Shown here: piece after piece, positions 5,655 through 7,135 of the stretch
How the letters are laid out: every line of letters starts with the position of its first letter
How positions within the stretch are numbered: position 1 is the stretch's first letter
Source: Dehalococcoidales bacterium
Lineage (GTDB): Bacteria; Chloroflexota; Dehalococcoidia; Dehalococcoidales; UBA2162
DNA length: 7,135 nucleotides
Direction: 5' to 3'
Assembly: GCA_016844285.1 (NCBI GenBank)
Contig: JAENIS010000077.1
Location: 1-7,135, forward strand
Program-made: the position numbers and the translations under genes
The notes under the pieces: model-generated
What the model saw: only the letters and a program-made list of their open reading frames with translations
Databases searched by the model: none
What the model was told of the DNA's origin: nothing

Positions 5655-7091
5655 CTAACCCTTGTCGACTCCGGCTAATGTTTTACCCAGCTCAAGCAGC
5701 CTGGCCACCCGAGCCGGAGTACTGCTCTCGGCATAAATGCGCAGCAACGGCTCAGTTCCGGAAAACCGGATAAGGAGCCAGGTGCCATCAGTCAGGACAA
5801 AACGAAAGCCATCAGCCGTATCGAATCTGACCACGCTAACGTCTTCAATATTGTCGGGGGGATTATGCCCCAGGCGCGCCATGATTACCGGGCGCTTTGC
5901 CTCGGGGAATGTGATATCTCTGCGGTCAAAGTGATGAGGGCCTACCTTACTATAGAGGTAGTCAATCAGTTGTGACGGATTTTTGCCGGTTTTCGCCACC
6001 AAATCGAGGAAATAGAGAGCGGCCAGAATGCCATCTCTTTCGAGGACATGGCCGCGAAAGCCATAGCCGCCACTTTCTTCACCACCAATAAGAGCGTTCT
6101 CCGCCAGCATTACCGGGGCAACATATTTGAAACCCACCGATGTTTCGTACACCGGCACATTGAAGATTTCACCCAGGCGGTAAACCATACTGGTATTAGT
6201 GATGGTCTTGACGATGGGGCCACGTTCGCCGCGTACCTCCAGAAGGTAGAGGGCGAGCAGAGCAAAGACCTGGAGTGTGGTGAGAAAGTTTCCCTTCTCA
6301 TCGACGACACCGATGCGGTCAGCATCGCCATCGGTGGCAAGACCAACATTGGCCCCGCTCTCCCTGACCGTAGCCATAAGCTTGACCAGGTTGGGGCCAA
6401 TTGGCTCCGGGCGCTCAATCCCCGGAAAGAGCGGGTTACGCTCCCCGTTTATCTCGACAAGGTCGATGGTACCTTTACCTACCAACGCCTTGAGATAGCC
6501 GGCACCGGCACCGTACATGGCGTCAACCACTACCTTAATCTTCGCCTGGCGCAGGCTATCCAGGTCAACCAGCCTGGCAATATGGTCAAAATAGAGCGGC
6601 GCCAGGTCAAGGTATTCGACGAGCCTTTGCTCCCGGGCTTTGGCCAGTGGCAGCTTGTCTATCCTGCCGGTGGCGAGAGCATCGGAGATATGTTTTTCGA
6701 TTTCATCGGTAACTTCGGGGGGGACACTGGAGCCGGACTCAGATTTACACTTAAAGCCGTTCCAGGCGGCCGGATTGTGGCTGGCGGTGATAATAATCGC
6801 CCCGCCCGCTTGTCGAGTCAGCACACCAAAGCTGATGACCGGAGTTGGCGCCGCTTTGGGACAGAGGTAGACCTTTATCCCGTTACCAGCAATAATCTCG
6901 GCGGCGGCAGCAGCAAAATCCTCCGAGGCAAAGCGGGTATCATAGCCGATAATTAGCCCACGGGGGGCTAAGGCAGCCCGCTTGAGGTAGCTGGCAACTC
7001 CCTGGGCACAGGCACGCACATTAGCGAAGGTAAAATCTTCAGCGATAACGCCGCGCCAGCCATCGGTGCCAAACTTTATCGGGCTACTCAC
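5655..7091 (-). CDS. Phosphoglucomutase/phosphomannomutase (alpha-D-phosphohexomutase family)
   Basis: This 478-residue enzyme interconverts hexose 1- and 6-phosphates in the cytoplasm. All four active-site loops are intact. The N-terminus has the family hallmark IKFGTDGWRG (5-14). The catalytic phosphoserine loop is TASHNP, with Ser104. The Mg-binding loop is DGDADR (254-259). The sugar-specificity loop is GEESGG (337-342). The phosphate-binding loop is RFSGTEP (442-448). The length is normal, and there is no frameshift. GEESGG is of the kind found in enzymes acting on glucose and mannose phosphates, so the exact substrate is open; the downstream isomerase-like cupin favours mannose. I chose the GTG at 7091, which gives a standard N-terminus and overlaps a possible upstream stop codon by 4 bases (GTGA). 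A GTG at 7100 is also in frame, and the frame stays open to the window edge, but those extra residues do not look like this family. Confidence 0.96.
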   Translation of the reverse strand: MSSPIKFGTDGWRGVIAEDFTFANVRACAQGVASYLKRAALAPRGLIIGYDTRFASEDFAAAAAEIIAGNGIKVYLCPKAAPTPVISFGVLTRQAGGAIIITASHNPAAWNGFKCKSESGSSVPPEVTDEIEKHISDALATGRIDKLPLAKAREQRLVEYLDLAPLYFDHIARLVDLDSLRQAKIKVVVDAMYGAGAGYLKALVGKGTIDLVEINGERNPLFPGIERPEPIGPNLVKLMATVRESGANVGLATDGDADRIGVVDEKGNFLTTLQVFALLALYLLEVRGERGPIVKTITNTSMVYRLGEIFNVPVYETSVGFKYVAPVMLAENALIGGEESGGYGFRGHVLERDGILAALYFLDLVAKTGKNPSQLIDYLYSKVGPHHFDRRDITFPEAKRPVIMARLGHNPPDNIEDVSVVRFDTADGFRFVLTDGTWLLIRFSGTEPLLRIYAESSTPARVARLLELGKTLAGVDKG

Positions 7092-7135
7092 GTTCCCCAC
7101 TTCCCAACTATCATTACAATCAGGACAGGTAAAAG
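7088..7135 (-). CDS. Possible 3' end of an upstream gene (last 15 codons)
   Basis: A frame open from the window edge reads LLPVLIVMIVGKWGT and stops at TGA 7090-7088, which overlaps the chosen GTG of the mutase as GTGA. The hydrophobic run looks like the end of a membrane segment. Coupled 4-base overlaps are common in operons, and this would place the mutase inside a longer transcript. The piece is too short to identify. The mutase frame is also open here and reads FTCPDCNDSWEVGN, so a longer mutase start or a chance open frame remains possible. Confidence 0.3.
   Translation of the reverse strand, partial: LLPVLIVMIVGKWGT

Noticed and set aside
6048..6956. A 302-residue open frame on the plus strand opposite the mutase gene
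   Set aside because: The opposite strand encodes a complete, highly conserved enzyme with all active-site loops; the plus-strand product has no recognisable domain and is a shadow.
1..7135. CRISPR array, insertion sequence or defence system
   Set aside because: No regularly spaced direct repeats, transposase, nuclease or toxin-antitoxin features were seen on either strand.

Overview
All genes in this window lie on the minus strand. They are typical of an anaerobic or facultative, environmental bacterium; a Chloroflexota (Dehalococcoidia-like) host is my best guess. That guess rests on the style of the sensor kinase (Cache-HAMP-GAF-HisKA_3 with a haem motif), the short CRP-like protein beside a slipin, and a GC-rich hairpin repeat that resembles dispersed repeats I associate with such genomes. 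No phylogenetic marker in the window proves it.

Layout in the direction of transcription (right to left). (1) 7088-7135 may hold the last codons of an upstream gene, overlapping the next start by 4 bases. (2) 5655-7091 encodes a phosphoglucomutase/phosphomannomutase. After 2 bases comes a short mannose-6-phosphate isomerase-like cupin (5284-5652), so these two form a sugar-phosphate operon. (3) A tRNA-Asp(GTC) gene follows, with its own good sigma-70 promoter. (4) A 172-base gap holds a palindromic repeat copy. (5) A 783-residue membrane histidine kinase (2617-4968) and a NarL/LuxR-type response regulator (1945-2604) are 12 bases apart and clearly a cognate pair. (6) After a gap with a plausible promoter comes a 232-residue protein made of a degenerate receiver domain and a C-terminal membrane hairpin (1115-1813). 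(7) A second copy of the palindromic repeat follows. (8) Last are a CRP-like cyclic-nucleotide-binding-fold protein without a DNA-binding domain (458-937) and the N-terminal half of a slipin/stomatin-type SPFH protein that runs off the left edge (1-414).

The most interesting part is the signalling cluster. The kinase has a CxxCH haem-c attachment motif inside its extracytoplasmic Cache domain. All seven of its other cysteines lie in the cytoplasmic GAF domain, which suggests redox, haem or metal input at two levels. The neighbouring receiver-membrane protein and the CRP-fold protein without a helix-turn-helix look like sensory modules whose usual output domain has been replaced or lost. Shared function between these units is inference from proximity only.
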